A stretch of DNA of 64,000 bases from UBA5066 sp046331465 (GCA_046331465.1 JAXLQV010000003.1:434001-498000), one strand, 5' to 3'; counted from the stretch's first letter, positions 41,006 through 50,843 are shown. Notes: a model not told the origin generated them from the letters alone. A program made the numbers and translations.

Positions 41006-43446
41006 CGACCAGGCCCCGCACCACGCTCGCGCCCCGCGCCGCGGCTCTCGTTCCGCTCGTCCCCCTCCTCCTCGCGAGCCTTTCGTCCCTCGCCGCCCCG
41101 CCGCCGCTCGAGACCGTCGCGCCGGAGGCCGTCGGCCTCTCGCCCGAACGCCTCGCCCGGATCGACGGCGTCATCGCGACGGCGATCGCGAGGAAGGAGA
41201 TCCCCGGCGCCGTCGTCCTCGTCGGGCGGCACGGCAAGGTCGCGTTCCGCAGGGCGTGGGGCCACCGCTCCCTCGCGCCGACGGTCGAGGCGATGACGGT
41301 CGACACCGTCTTCGACCTCGCCTCTCTCACGAAATGCGTCGCCACGGCCGCGGCCGTCATGACGCTCGTCGAGGACGGGCGCCTGAGGCTCGGCGACCCC
41401 GTCGTGGCGCACCTCCCCGCGTTCGGCGCCGGCGGCGGCGAGCGCGAGCAGGTCACCGTCGAGCAGCTCCTCGCCCACCGCGGCGGCCTCGTCGCCGACG
41501 ACCCGATGGAGCTCTACCGGGGGACGCCCGAGGAGATCTTCGCGAGGAAGCACCGGACCCGGCTCCAGAACCCTCCCGGGAAGCGCTTCCTCTACTCCGA
41601 CGCCGGGTACGAGGTCCTCGGCGAGGTCGTCCACGCCGTCACCGGCGAGACGCTCGACGTCTACGCGCGGAAGGCCGTCTTCGAGCCGCTCGGGATGACC
41701 GAGACCGAGTTCCGCCCCGCCGGAAAGGGGAGGATCCCCGCCGCGCGGATCGCGCCGACCGAGAAGGTCGACGGCGTCTTCCTCCGCGGGGAGGTGCACG
41801 ACCCCCGCGCGCGCGCCGTCGGCGGCGTCGCGGGGCACGCCGGCCTCTTCGGCACCGCCGACGACCTCGCCCGCTACGCCCGGGCGCTCCTCGGCGACGG
41901 CGGAGGCTGGCTCTCGCCGGCCGGCGTCGCGTCGATGACGCGGGTCCGCGACTTCGGAGACGGCGACCTGCGCGCCCTCGGCTGGGACGTCGACACGCAC
42001 TACTCGACGAGCCGCGGCGACCTCTTCCCGCTCGGCTCCTTCGGCCACACGGGGTGGACCGGGACCTCGATCTGGCTCGACCCCGCGACGGACGCCTTCG
42101 TCGTCCTCCTCTCGGCGCGCAACCACCCCGACGGCGCCGGGAACGCCATCCCGCTCCGCTCGCGCCTCGCGAGCCTCGTCGCCGCGGCCGTCACGGACGC
42201 GTCCGTCGCGGAGCTCCGGCTCGTCTCCGAGCGCGTCACGCGCCTCGCCGCCCGCCCCGCCGCGTCCGCCTCGGCGCCGCGAGGGGCGGCGCCCGCCCTC
42301 CCGTTCGACGTCCGCGCCGGCGTCGACGTCCTCGAGTCGTCCGGCTTCGCGGCCCTGAAGGGGAAGCGCGTCGCCCTCCTGACGAACCCCACGGGCGTCA
42401 CCCGCGACGGGCGGTCGACCGCGTCGGTCCTCCTCTCGGAGAAGGCGAGGGCCGCCGGGGTGAAGCTCGTCCGGCTCTTCTCCCCCGAGCACGGCCTCGC
42501 GGCGGCCGCCGACGAGAAGGTCGCCGACGGCGTCGACGCGGCGACCGGCCTTCCGGTCGTGTCGCTCTACGGGGAGAAGCGCCGTCCCGACGCGAAGGAC
42601 CTCGCCGGCCTCGACGCCGTCGTCGTCGACCTCCAGGACGCGGGCGTCCGCTTCTACACGTACCTCACGACGATGGGCTGGGCGATGGAGGAGTGCGCGA
42701 GGGCGAAGGTGGCCGTCGTCGTCCTCGACCGCCCCGACCCGATCGGCGGCGAGGTCGTCGAGGGACCCCCGGCCGACGAGGAGAAGCTCTCCTTCACGGC
42801 CGTCCACACGCTCCCCGTGAGGACCGGGATGACGATCGGCGAGACCGCCCGGATGCTGAACGCCGAGCGGAGGATCGACGCCGAGCTGACCGTCGTCGCC
42901 GTCCGCGGCTGGAAGCGCTCGCTCTGGTACGACGAGACCGGTCTCCCCTGGGTGAACCCCTCGCCGAACCTCCGCTCGGTGACCGCGGCCGCGCTCTACC
43001 CCGGCGTCGCCCTCCTCGAGACGACGAACGTCTCGGTCGGGCGGGGCACCGACGCGCCCTTCGAGCTCCTCGGCGCCCCCTGGGTCGACGCCGAGCGGCT
43101 CTCGCGGACGCTCAACGTCCGCGGGATCCGGGGAGTGCGCTTCGCCCCGGTCGAGTTCACGCCCGCCTCCTCGAAGTACGCCGGCGAGCGCTGCCGCGGG
43201 ATCCGGATCACCGTCACCGACCGGGACGCCCTCCGCTCCGTCACGCTCGGCGTCGAGATCGCGACGGCCCTCCGGGACCTCCACCCGTCCGACTGGAAGC
43301 GGGAGCGCTTCGGCGACCTCCTCGCGAACGGCGCCGCCGTCATCCGCTTCGAGCGGGGGGAGCCCGCCTCGCAGCTCGTCTCCGGCTGGGCCGCCGGGCA
43401 GATGGAGTTCGAGAGGCGGAGGGCCGCGTTCCTGATGTACGAATGA
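41002..43446 (+). CDS. Fused serine hydrolase (AmiE-like) and exo-beta-N-acetylmuramidase (NamZ, DUF1343)
   Basis: The 814-residue protein joins two enzymes. The first, residues about 35-400, is a beta-lactamase-fold serine hydrolase with SLTK at about residue 107, LYSDAGY, and HTGWTGT as the third motif. The second, about 434-814, is DUF1343/NamZ, with LLTNPTGV, FSPEHGL and YLTTMGW, known to release terminal MurNAc from peptidoglycan fragments. In Bacillus subtilis NamZ, NagZ and AmiE (an amidase of this beta-lactamase-like fold) are encoded side by side. Here AmiE and NamZ are one polypeptide that follows NagZ by GTGA overlap. A signal helix precedes the first domain (residues 10-32). Confidence 0.85.
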   Translation: MTTRPRTTLAPRAAALVPLVPLLLASLSSLAAPPPLETVAPEAVGLSPERLARIDGVIATAIARKEIPGAVVLVGRHGKVAFRRAWGHRSLAPTVEAMTVDTVFDLASLTKCVATAAAVMTLVEDGRLRLGDPVVAHLPAFGAGGGEREQVTVEQLLAHRGGLVADDPMELYRGTPEEIFARKHRTRLQNPPGKRFLYSDAGYEVLGEVVHAVTGETLDVYARKAVFEPLGMTETEFRPAGKGRIPAARIAPTEKVDGVFLRGEVHDPRARAVGGVAGHAGLFGTADDLARYARALLGDGGGWLSPAGVASMTRVRDFGDGDLRALGWDVDTHYSTSRGDLFPLGSFGHTGWTGTSIWLDPATDAFVVLLSARNHPDGAGNAIPLRSRLASLVAAAVTDASVAELRLVSERVTRLAARPAASASAPRGAAPALPFDVRAGVDVLESSGFAALKGKRVALLTNPTGVTRDGRSTASVLLSEKARAAGVKLVRLFSPEHGLAAAADEKVADGVDAATGLPVVSLYGEKRRPDAKDLAGLDAVVVDLQDAGVRFYTYLTTMGWAMEECARAKVAVVVLDRPDPIGGEVVEGPPADEEKLSFTAVHTLPVRTGMTIGETARMLNAERRIDAELTVVAVRGWKRSLWYDETGLPWVNPSPNLRSVTAAALYPGVALLETTNVSVGRGTDAPFELLGAPWVDAERLSRTLNVRGIRGVRFAPVEFTPASSKYAGERCRGIRITVTDRDALRSVTLGVEIATALRDLHPSDWKRERFGDLLANGAAVIRFERGEPASQLVSGWAAGQMEFERRRAAFLMYE

Positions 43447-43535
43447 CGCGGAACGGGAATAGACGGCGCGCGGGCGCGTTCTGGTAAAACGTCACGGCGA
43501 GCCCCCGCCCGAATCCGACCGAGGAGGACGACCCG

Positions 43536-44147
43536 ATGGCCGAAACCCGCCCCGCCTCGTTCCGCGCCCGAAGCAAGGAAGACGAGTATTTCCTCCGGGC
43601 CGAGGCCGAGCTGCTCGAGAGGATCCGCGCCCGCGCCGAGAAGGACGCCGAGCGCCGCGCCCTGGGCGAATACCACGGGGTCCAGGACGAGGTGATCCTG
43701 AAGGCCTTCGAGGACGCCGGCTACGACCGCGAGACGGTCCAGATCCTCCACCTCGTCCCGATCCTCCAGGTCGCCTGGGTCGACGGGGAGGTCGCGAAGG
43801 CGGAGCGGGCCGAGATCCTCAGGATCGCCGCGGCCCGAAACGTCACGGAGGGAAGCCCCGCGCACGCGAAGCTCCTCTCCTGGCTCGACTCGCCGCCGTC
43901 CGCGCAGTTCTTCGAGAGGACGATGGACATCGTCTACCGCCTCCTCGAGCTCTTCCCCGAGGAGAAGCGGGCGTCGCTCCAGAGCGACATCATGACCGCC
44001 TCCCTCGCCGTCGCCTCCGCCTCCGGCGGCTTCCTCGGACTCGGCAGCAAGGTCTCCGCCGCCGAGCGGGCGCTCATCGAGAGCTTCGCCGCAGGGTTCG
44101 AGAGGGCCCACGCGGCCGCCCTCGCGAAGGCCGCGAGGGCGGGCTGA
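43536..44147 (+). CDS. TerB-like helical protein
   Basis: The 203-residue protein is all alpha-helical. The N-terminal 55 residues are charged, and then comes a TerB-like segment with LQVAWVDGEVAKAERAEILR, the typical helix start with acidic residues that may bind metal. TerB-domain proteins occur in tellurite-resistance and other stress loci. No tellurite genes are nearby, so the role here is unknown. GAGGAGG lies upstream of the ATG at 43536. It is cytosolic, with no signal. Confidence 0.65.
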   Translation: MAETRPASFRARSKEDEYFLRAEAELLERIRARAEKDAERRALGEYHGVQDEVILKAFEDAGYDRETVQILHLVPILQVAWVDGEVAKAERAEILRIAAARNVTEGSPAHAKLLSWLDSPPSAQFFERTMDIVYRLLELFPEEKRASLQSDIMTASLAVASASGGFLGLGSKVSAAERALIESFAAGFERAHAAALAKAARAG

Positions 44148-44196
44148 ACCGGCCTCCGCGGAGGGATCCTCCCGGGACGCGCGAGAATCGGCGGCG

Positions 44197-44967
44197 ATGA
44201 AGGTCGCTCTCCTGCAGCTCGACATCGCATGGGAGGACGTCCCCGCGAACCACGCGCGGGCCGCGCGCCTCCTCGGGCAGGCCGCCGCGCTCGGCGCCCG
44301 GCTCGCGATCCTCCCGGAGATGTTCGCGACGGGCTTCTCGATGGACGGCCGGCGGATCGCCCAGCCCGAGGGGGGGCCGACGGAGACGTTCCTCCGCGGG
44401 CAGGCCGCTGCGCTCGGCCTCCACCTCCTCGCGGGCGTCGCCGAGACCGCCGAGCCTCTCCCGGCGAACCGGGCCCTCCTCGTCTCCCCGGACGGCAGCG
44501 TCCGCCGCTACACGAAGATCCACCCCTTCTCGTTCGCGGGCGAGGAGAAGGTCATGGCGAGCGGCGGCGCGGTCGTCACCTGGGAGGTCGAGGAGCTCCG
44601 CGTCACGCCCCTCGTCTGCTACGACCTCCGCTTCCCGGAGCCGTTCCGCCTCGCGGCGGAGGAGACCGACCTCTTCGCGGTGATCGCGAACTGGCCCGAG
44701 AGGCGGCGCCGCCACTGGAGCCTTCTCCTGAAGGCGCGGGCCGTGGAGAACCTCGCGTACGTGGCCGGCGTGAACCGCGTCGGCGAGGGAGACGGGCTCC
44801 GCTACCTCGGCGACTCGGCGCTCGTCGGCCCGTGGGGCGAGACGGTCGTCTCCGCGTCGGGGCAGGAGACGCTCCTCGTCGCCGAGGTCGACCCGGCTTG
44901 GGTCGCCGAGTCGCGTCGGAAGTTCCCCGTCCTCGCGGACCGCCGGCCCGGCAGCTACCGGCGCTGA
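44197..44967 (+). CDS. Nitrilase-superfamily carbon-nitrogen hydrolase (omega-amidase-like)
   Basis: The 256-residue product has the nitrilase catalytic triad: Glu in ILPEMFATG, Lys in YTKIHPFSFAG and Cys in LVCYDLRFPEP. The length and the context around the cysteine fit the omega-amidase/YafV branch, which hydrolyses alpha-ketoglutaramate-type amides formed in transamination. The substrate is not certain. There is no Shine-Dalgarno before the ATG, and GAGAAT lies 8 bases upstream. Its end overlaps the end of the convergent YfhO-like gene by 13 bases. Confidence 0.85.
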   Translation: MKVALLQLDIAWEDVPANHARAARLLGQAAALGARLAILPEMFATGFSMDGRRIAQPEGGPTETFLRGQAAALGLHLLAGVAETAEPLPANRALLVSPDGSVRRYTKIHPFSFAGEEKVMASGGAVVTWEVEELRVTPLVCYDLRFPEPFRLAAEETDLFAVIANWPERRRRHWSLLLKARAVENLAYVAGVNRVGEGDGLRYLGDSALVGPWGETVVSASGQETLLVAEVDPAWVAESRRKFPVLADRRPGSYRR

Positions 44968-46946
44968 CGCGGCCGGCGCGCGAGGAGCACGAGCGCCGCG
45001 GCCGAGAGCGCCGCGAGGACGAGCCCGACCCGGAGCGAGAGCGGCCTGTAGGCGAGCTCGACGCGGACGCGTCCCGCCGGGACCGGGATCTCCTGCTTCC
45101 GGCCGACGCCTCCCCCCACCGCGACGCGCGTCCCGTCGACCCGCGCCTCCCACCCCGGGTAGTCGGCGTTCGCCACGACGAGCGTCCCGCCGGAGGGCGA
45201 GACGACGTCGAAACGCCAGAGCGCCGGGTGCGCCTCGAGGACCGCGACGCTCCCCTGCTCGCGGCCGTCGCGCTCGACCCGCGCGCGCGGCCGCACGCGC
45301 CGGTTCTCGAGGAGCTTCCCGTCCGGCCCGGCGTAGACCTCGACGAGGTCGAGCCCGAGCTTCGCGTTCAGCGTCGGCGCGGAGAAAGCGAACTGCGGGT
45401 GGAGGAGGAGGTACTTCACGTTCCAGGCGTCGAGCTCGCGCCCTCCCGGCGCGAGGTCCCACGGCGCGACGACGTCGGTGTGCGTCGGGACGCCCCGGAA
45501 TCGCCCGACCTTCTCCCGCTCCGCGCGGAAGGCGCGCACGGCGAGGGCGTCGTAGCCCCGGAGGTCGTCGAGCCCGAGGGAGGTCGCCGTGTTCGCCGGG
45601 AGGAAGGTATGGAGCGGGAGGACCCGGAAGAGCGACCGGTCCGCCGCGAGGCGCTCGAGGATCGGCGTCTCGAGCCGCCGGTCGGCCGGAGCGATCGCGT
45701 GGACGCCGCGCGCCGCCGAGAGGAGCTCCGCCCCGCACCCCGCCGCGATCGCGAACGCGAGCGCGGGGGCCGCGCGCGCCGACGCCCGCTCGGCCCGCCG
45801 GAGGAGCTCGTCGAGGCCCCTCGCCGCGAGGAGCGCGAGGGGGATCGGCAGGAGGAGGAGCGTCCGGCTCCAGCGGACCGGCGCGGCCGCCGTCAGGAGC
45901 CGCGCCGCGGGACCGTCGTACGCCGCGAGGAGGAGGAGGAGCGACGCCGCGACGAGCGCCTTCGTCACGCGGTCGCGCCGCGTGGCGAAGGCGCCGAGCG
46001 CGGCGAGCGGCAGTACGGCGAGGGAGACGGTCGCGGCCCCCTCGATCGGGTGCGAGCCCGGGAAGGCCGGGACGACGAACCGGAGGAGGTCGCGGAGGGG
46101 CAGCGGGGCGAGGTGGCGGTCGGCGCCGGTCCACGCCGCGCTCGCGCCGAGGTACTCGAGGAACGGGAGGAGGAGCGGCGCCGCGAGCCCCGCCCCGAGG
46201 AGGGCGCCGGCGAGCGGCCGGGCCGCGTCGCGGGGCGCCGCCGACGACGCGGCGAGGAGGACGGCGGCGAGGAGGGCCGCGACGAGCGCGGTCTCGACGT
46301 GCCCTCCCGCGAGGACGAGCGCCGTCGCCGCCGCGACCGCGGCGACGGCCCGGCCCCCCCCTTCGCGCGCGCCCCGGCGGACGGCGAGGAGGAGCCACGG
46401 GACGGCCGCCGCCGTGAGAGTGTGCGGGTGCTCGAGCCAGGCGACGAACGGCGCCGAGAGCGAGCAGACCGCGGCCGCAAGGAGCGCGGCGGCGCGGGTG
46501 CGGCCGTCGTCCCGCGCGAGCGCCCAGCCCCCCGCGGCCGCGACGAGGAGGCGGAGGAGGAGCGAGAGGTTCCAGCCCGGGAAGAGCGGCAGCGCGAGGG
46601 CCGGCCAGAGGAGCGGCGAGCCGAGCGCCGACTGGCCGTTGCCGAGGAGCGGCTGCCCCGCCTCCTGGTGCGGGTTCCAGAGCGGCCACCGCCCCGCGCG
46701 GAGCTCGGCGCGCGCGAGCTCGGCCCACGGAACGAACTGCCAGACCGGGTCCGAGAGCGCGGACGCCGGCGGCGGGAGCGCCGGGCGCCCCGCGGACGGC
46801 GCCCAGGGCCAGAAGTGGCCGCGAAGGGCGTCCGACAGGACGAGGCCGCGGTGCATCCCGAACGAGAACGCGAGGAGCGCCGCGGCCGCGAGGAGCGCCC
46901 CGGCCCGCGACGCGGCCCGGGCGGCGAACCGCGGGGCGTCGGGCAC
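44955..46946 (-). CDS. YfhO-like large membrane protein
   Basis: The 663-residue protein has an N-terminal membrane helix, then the motif WNPHQEAGQPLLGNGQSAL, typical of YfhO-family and related GT-C-like glycosyl transferases, and about a dozen more helices. The C-terminal part is a periplasmic beta-rich domain without obvious catalytic residues. Bacillus YfhO participates in glycosylation of cell-wall polymers. No substrate can be assigned here. It is encoded 6 bases downstream of the PTS IIA gene, possibly cotranscribed, and starts with GTG at 46946. Confidence 0.75.
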   Translation of the reverse strand: MPDAPRFAARAASRAGALLAAAALLAFSFGMHRGLVLSDALRGHFWPWAPSAGRPALPPPASALSDPVWQFVPWAELARAELRAGRWPLWNPHQEAGQPLLGNGQSALGSPLLWPALALPLFPGWNLSLLLRLLVAAAGGWALARDDGRTRAAALLAAAVCSLSAPFVAWLEHPHTLTAAAVPWLLLAVRRGAREGGGRAVAAVAAATALVLAGGHVETALVAALLAAVLLAASSAAPRDAARPLAGALLGAGLAAPLLLPFLEYLGASAAWTGADRHLAPLPLRDLLRFVVPAFPGSHPIEGAATVSLAVLPLAALGAFATRRDRVTKALVAASLLLLLAAYDGPAARLLTAAAPVRWSRTLLLLPIPLALLAARGLDELLRRAERASARAAPALAFAIAAGCGAELLSAARGVHAIAPADRRLETPILERLAADRSLFRVLPLHTFLPANTATSLGLDDLRGYDALAVRAFRAEREKVGRFRGVPTHTDVVAPWDLAPGGRELDAWNVKYLLLHPQFAFSAPTLNAKLGLDLVEVYAGPDGKLLENRRVRPRARVERDGREQGSVAVLEAHPALWRFDVVSPSGGTLVVANADYPGWEARVDGTRVAVGGGVGRKQEIPVPAGRVRVELAYRPLSLRVGLVLAALSAAALVLLARRPRQRR

Positions 46947-46952
46947 GGCGCT

Positions 46953-47432
46953 TCAGCGCTCTCGGCGGCGGATCGCGTCGAGGAGGGCGCTCTCGCCGCG
47001 GGCGTCGAGGAGGTCGACGACCGTCTCCTCCTGCCGGAGGATCCGCGCGACCTGGGCGAGGAACTGGAGGTGCTCGACGGTCGCCGAGGCGGGCGAGGCG
47101 AACGCGAGGACGACGCGGATCCCGGAAGGGCCCGAGGCGTAGACGCCCTCCGGGTTCACACCGAGCGCGGCGACGATCCGGGAGAGTCCCGGGACCCTCG
47201 CGTGCGGCAGCGCGACGGAGCCGAACGAGGTCGAACCGGCCCCCTCGCGGTTCCGGATCCCCTCGAGCGCCCCCACGGCGGCCTGCGCGGAGAACCCCTC
47301 CGCGAGGAGGACGGGGCGGAGGAGGTGCTCGACCGCGTCCTCGGGGCTCAGCGCCCGGAAGCCGGTCTCGACCCGGCCGCGCGCGAGGATGGCCGAGAGC
47401 CGCGTCTCGACGGCCGGCTCGCGCAACGACAC
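46953..47432 (-). CDS. PTS EIIA (fructose/mannitol/nitrogen type) domain protein
   Basis: The 159-residue product is a stand-alone PTS EIIA-2 domain. The phosphorylated histidine is in VALPHARVPGL at about residue 79. No EIIB, EIIC, HPr or EI genes are nearby, so it more likely serves a regulatory function (EIIA-Ntr-like) than sugar uptake. The GTG at 47432 has GGAGGAG upstream. The gene diverges from the symporter gene on the other strand. Confidence 0.85.
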   Translation of the reverse strand: MSLREPAVETRLSAILARGRVETGFRALSPEDAVEHLLRPVLLAEGFSAQAAVGALEGIRNREGAGSTSFGSVALPHARVPGLSRIVAALGVNPEGVYASGPSGIRVVLAFASPASATVEHLQFLAQVARILRQEETVVDLLDARGESALLDAIRRRER

Positions 47433-47519
47433 GCTGGCTCCTCCACGGCCGGATGATCGTTCCGGGGCGCGGGAGAGGCAAGTGGAAACGCCCCGCCCCC
47501 GCTAAGATCGCGGGCTGTC

Positions 47520-49289
47520 ATGAGCGTATCCGTTCTCGACTGGGGAATCGTCCTCGCCTACTTCGCGCTGTCGATCGGCATCGGCCTGAAGTTCACGAAG
47601 AAGGGGGGCGAGTCGCTCGAGGAGTACTTCGTCGCGGGGCGCGCCGTCTCCTGGTGGCTCGCGGGCTCCGCGATGATCGCGACGACGTTCGCGGCCGACA
47701 CGCCCCTCGTCGTGACGGGGCTCGTCGCGAAGCACGGCGTCGCCGGGAACTGGCTCTGGTGGAACATGGTCCTGAGCGGGACGCTCACCGTCTTCCTCTA
47801 CGCGCGGCTCTGGCGGAGGGCGCGCGTCATGACCGACGTCGAGTTCGCCGAGATCCGCTACTCGGGCGGCCCGGCGACGTTCCTCCGCGCCTTCCGCGCC
47901 GTCTACCTCGCGCTCCCGATCAACCTCATCATCATGGGCTGGGTCACGCTCGCGATGGTGAAGATCCTCGGCATCGCGCTCGGGATCTCCCCCGTCTGGG
48001 CCGTCGGGATCTGCTTCGTCATCACCGTCGCCTACTCGGCCGCGGCCGGCATGTGGGCCGTCCTCTGGACCGACCTCGTCCAGCTCGTCATCAAGATGAC
48101 GGCCGTCATCGTCCTCGCCGTCTACGCGGTCCGCGCCGTCGGCGGGATGGGCGCGCTCAAGGAGGGGCTCGCCGCCCACTTCGGCTCGCTCGACGCGGCG
48201 CTCTCCGTCGTCCCCCCCGCGGGCTCGCCCTGGATGCCCGCGATCGCGCTCTTCACGTTCCTGGCCGTCCAGTGGTGGGCCGCGTGGTACCCCGGCGCCG
48301 AGCCGGGGGGCGGCGGCTACGTCGCGCAGCGGATCTTCTCGGCCAGGAGCGAGAAGGACGGGATCCTCGCGACGCTCTTCTTCAACGTCGGCCACTACGC
48401 GCTCCGGCCCTGGCCCTGGATCATCACGGGCCTCTGCACCGTCCTCCTCTACCCCGGCGGCGTCGAGATCGCCGGGAAGAAGGACGTGGAGGCGGCCTAC
48501 GTGCAGGCGATGGTCGACCTCCTCCCCTCGGGCTGGAAGGGGTTCCTCCTCGCCGGCTTCGCCGCGGCCTACATGTCGACGATCGGCACGCACCTGAACT
48601 GGGGCGCGAGCTACCTCGTGAACGACGTCTACCGGCGCTTCCTCCGGAAGGACGCGACCGAGAAGCACTACGTCCTCGCCGCGCGCCTGACGACCGTCCT
48701 CCTCTTCCTCGCTTCGATCGTCGTCACGCTGAACCTCGGGACGATCGCGGAGGCGTGGCTCTTCCTCCTCGCGCTCGGGAGCGGCACCGGCCTCGTCCTC
48801 ATCCTCCGGTGGTACTGGTGGCGGATCAACGCGTGGAGCGAGATCTCGGCGATGGCCGCCTCGATGGTCGTCTCGCTCGGCGCGATGTGGTGGTTCAAGC
48901 GGGCCGGCGCGGTCGCGGCGGGGCCGGGGGCGGAGTTCGAGATCCAGGCGAGGACGATGCTCGTCACCGTCGTCGTCTCGACGCTCGCCTGGCTCTCCGT
49001 GACGTTCCTGACGAGGCCCGAGCCCGACGAGAAGCTCCGGGCCTTCTACGAGCGGGTCCGCCCCGGCGGCCCGGGCTGGGCCCGCGTCTCCACCGCGATG
49101 GGGCTCGGGCGCGAGGGGATCCCCGGCGGGGCGCTCTCCTTCGCGAACTGGGGCCTCGCCGTCGTCCTCGTCTACTCGGCGCTCTTCGGGATCGGCAAGG
49201 TCGTCCTCGGCGCCACCGCCGCGGGCCTCGGCCTCCTCGCGCTCGCCGCCGCCTGCTTCGCCCTCGTCATGCGCAACCTGCGGCGCTGA
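47520..49289 (+). CDS. Sodium:solute symporter family transporter
   Basis: This is a 589-residue membrane protein with about 13-14 hydrophobic helices of the SSS/LeuT-like family. The first helices contain LEEYFVAGRAVSWWLAGSAM, a typical early family segment, and later ones FAAAYMSTIGTHLNWGASYLVND, which resembles the sodium-site helix of vSGLT and similar proteins. The substrate is unknown. The ATG at 47520 lacks a ribosome site, and TAAGAT lies at 47503-47508, 11 bases before it. Confidence 0.85.
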   Translation: MSVSVLDWGIVLAYFALSIGIGLKFTKKGGESLEEYFVAGRAVSWWLAGSAMIATTFAADTPLVVTGLVAKHGVAGNWLWWNMVLSGTLTVFLYARLWRRARVMTDVEFAEIRYSGGPATFLRAFRAVYLALPINLIIMGWVTLAMVKILGIALGISPVWAVGICFVITVAYSAAAGMWAVLWTDLVQLVIKMTAVIVLAVYAVRAVGGMGALKEGLAAHFGSLDAALSVVPPAGSPWMPAIALFTFLAVQWWAAWYPGAEPGGGGYVAQRIFSARSEKDGILATLFFNVGHYALRPWPWIITGLCTVLLYPGGVEIAGKKDVEAAYVQAMVDLLPSGWKGFLLAGFAAAYMSTIGTHLNWGASYLVNDVYRRFLRKDATEKHYVLAARLTTVLLFLASIVVTLNLGTIAEAWLFLLALGSGTGLVLILRWYWWRINAWSEISAMAASMVVSLGAMWWFKRAGAVAAGPGAEFEIQARTMLVTVVVSTLAWLSVTFLTRPEPDEKLRAFYERVRPGGPGWARVSTAMGLGREGIPGGALSFANWGLAVVLVYSALFGIGKVVLGATAAGLGLLALAAACFALVMRNLRR

Positions 49290-49337
49290 GCCGGCCGGGC
49301 CCGGCGCGCGCGGCCTCTCGGACGCGGCCCGGGGCGC

Positions 49338-50672
49338 TCACGGCGACGTGCGGGGAGGGAGCGCCCGTGTCCACGCCGCGACCGCGTCGACGACCTCCGG
49401 CGCGACGTGCGCCGGCCGCTCGCGGCCCGCGGCGGCCGGGGCGCCTTCCCCCTCGACGAACTGGTGGTTCAGCTTCGGGAAGAGGCGGAGCGTCGCGTTC
49501 GGCGCGGCGGCGAGGCCCGCCTTCCACCCCTCGAAGTCGATCGCCGTCACCTGGGTGTCGCTCTCTCCCTGGAGCACGAGCACCGGGATCCCCAGCGCCG
49601 CGGCCGTGGCCGCCGGGTCGTACCCCGCGAGGTCGAGCCAGTACGAGCCCGACTCGCCGAGGAAGAGCGCCCCGGCGGCTGGGGGATTCGCCGGCTCGAG
49701 CGCCCGGACCCTCGCCATCGCCTCCTTCATCGCGGTGGCCTGCTCCGGGGTCGCGGAGCCGGCCGAGACGAGGCGGTCGATCTGCTCCGGCGCCAGGACG
49801 TCGAGCGGGCGCGTGTTTCCGGCGAGGACCGCGAGCCCGGCCAGGGCCGGTTCGCCGGCGGCGATCTGGGGGCCCAGCATCCCCCCGAGGCTGTGCCCGA
49901 GGAGCGCCACCCTCCTCGCGTCGACCTCCGGCTGTGCCCGGAGGAGCGCCACGGCGGCGAGCGCGTCGTCGACGACCTCTTCCTTCACCGTGATCGAGCG
50001 GCCCGTCATCCGGGCCCCGTGGACCTTCGTCCTCTTCTCGTAGCGGAGGACGGCGACGCCCCGCGCCGCGAGGCCGCCGGCGAGGTCCCGGAAGACCTTC
50101 GTCCCGCCGACGCTCTCGTCGCGGTCGAGCGGGCCCCAGCCGTGGACGAGGACGAGGGCCGCGAAGGGTCCGCTCCCCTCCACGGGAAGCGTGAGCGTTC
50201 CCGGGAGCGCCCACTCCCCGCTCCCCACCGTCACCTCGCGCTCGCGCGCGCCCGTCGGGTCGGGGGGCGGACCGGGGCTCCCGTCGTCGGGCGGCGGCCC
50301 CGGGAAGATGCGGAACCCGGCGAGCCGCCCCCGGGCGTCGAAGGTCATCCGGAAGAAGACGCTCGACTTCTGGAAGGTGGCCTGGACCCAGGCGCACTCC
50401 ACACCCTTCTCGATCCGGACGACCGGCGCGCCGAGGTCGTTCAGCGCGCCGAGCTGCGCGTGGAGCGAGTTCCAGATCTGACGGAACGTCTCCTCCGGGA
50501 GCGCGACCCCCATCTGCGGGGAGAAGCGGGCGATGACGCCCTCGAAGTCGCCCTTCTCGAAGAGCGCCGTCACCTCCCGCGCGAGGGCGTCGACGCGGGC
50601 CGAGGGGGCCTGCCGCGGGGTCGCCGCGAGAGCGGCGAGGAGGAACGCGACGGTCGGCGCGGAGTGAAGCAT
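49338..50672 (-). CDS. Secreted alpha/beta hydrolase with DUF3887-like N-terminal domain
   Basis: The 444-residue protein has a signal (residues 1-22), a DUF3887-like domain to about residue 140 (with FSPQMGVALPEETFRQIW), and a serine hydrolase of the dienelactone/acetyl-esterase type. The nucleophile motif is GHSLGG at about residue 268, the Asp is near the C-terminal GESDTQVT, and the His is in LNHQFVEGEG. It is closely related to the protein encoded at 51807-53174; the two flank an sdpR-sdpI pair. GGAGGAG lies upstream of the ATG. The substrate is not known. Confidence 0.82.
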   Translation of the reverse strand: MLHSAPTVAFLLAALAATPRQAPSARVDALAREVTALFEKGDFEGVIARFSPQMGVALPEETFRQIWNSLHAQLGALNDLGAPVVRIEKGVECAWVQATFQKSSVFFRMTFDARGRLAGFRIFPGPPPDDGSPGPPPDPTGAREREVTVGSGEWALPGTLTLPVEGSGPFAALVLVHGWGPLDRDESVGGTKVFRDLAGGLAARGVAVLRYEKRTKVHGARMTGRSITVKEEVVDDALAAVALLRAQPEVDARRVALLGHSLGGMLGPQIAAGEPALAGLAVLAGNTRPLDVLAPEQIDRLVSAGSATPEQATAMKEAMARVRALEPANPPAAGALFLGESGSYWLDLAGYDPAATAAALGIPVLVLQGESDTQVTAIDFEGWKAGLAAAPNATLRLFPKLNHQFVEGEGAPAAAGRERPAHVAPEVVDAVAAWTRALPPRTSP

Positions 50673-50843
50673 GGGATCTCCTCCCGGCTCGGTGACGAGT
50701 CCTGTCCCTGCTCAGGGATGCGCCGCTTCCGCCCTCCCGTCAACGATCCGGCCCGGTTCCCAGCAACACCCAAGCGTCCTCCAAGGGGGGGCGCCCGCGT
50801 GCCGGCCCTCCGGCCGCGTCGGCCGGGGCCCGCCTCGCCCTCC

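Noticed and set aside
50673..50843. A 171-base gap between sdpI and a hydrolase gene
   Set aside because: It holds only the ribosome site of the hydrolase gene and GC-rich imperfect hairpins; I see no gene or clear promoter.
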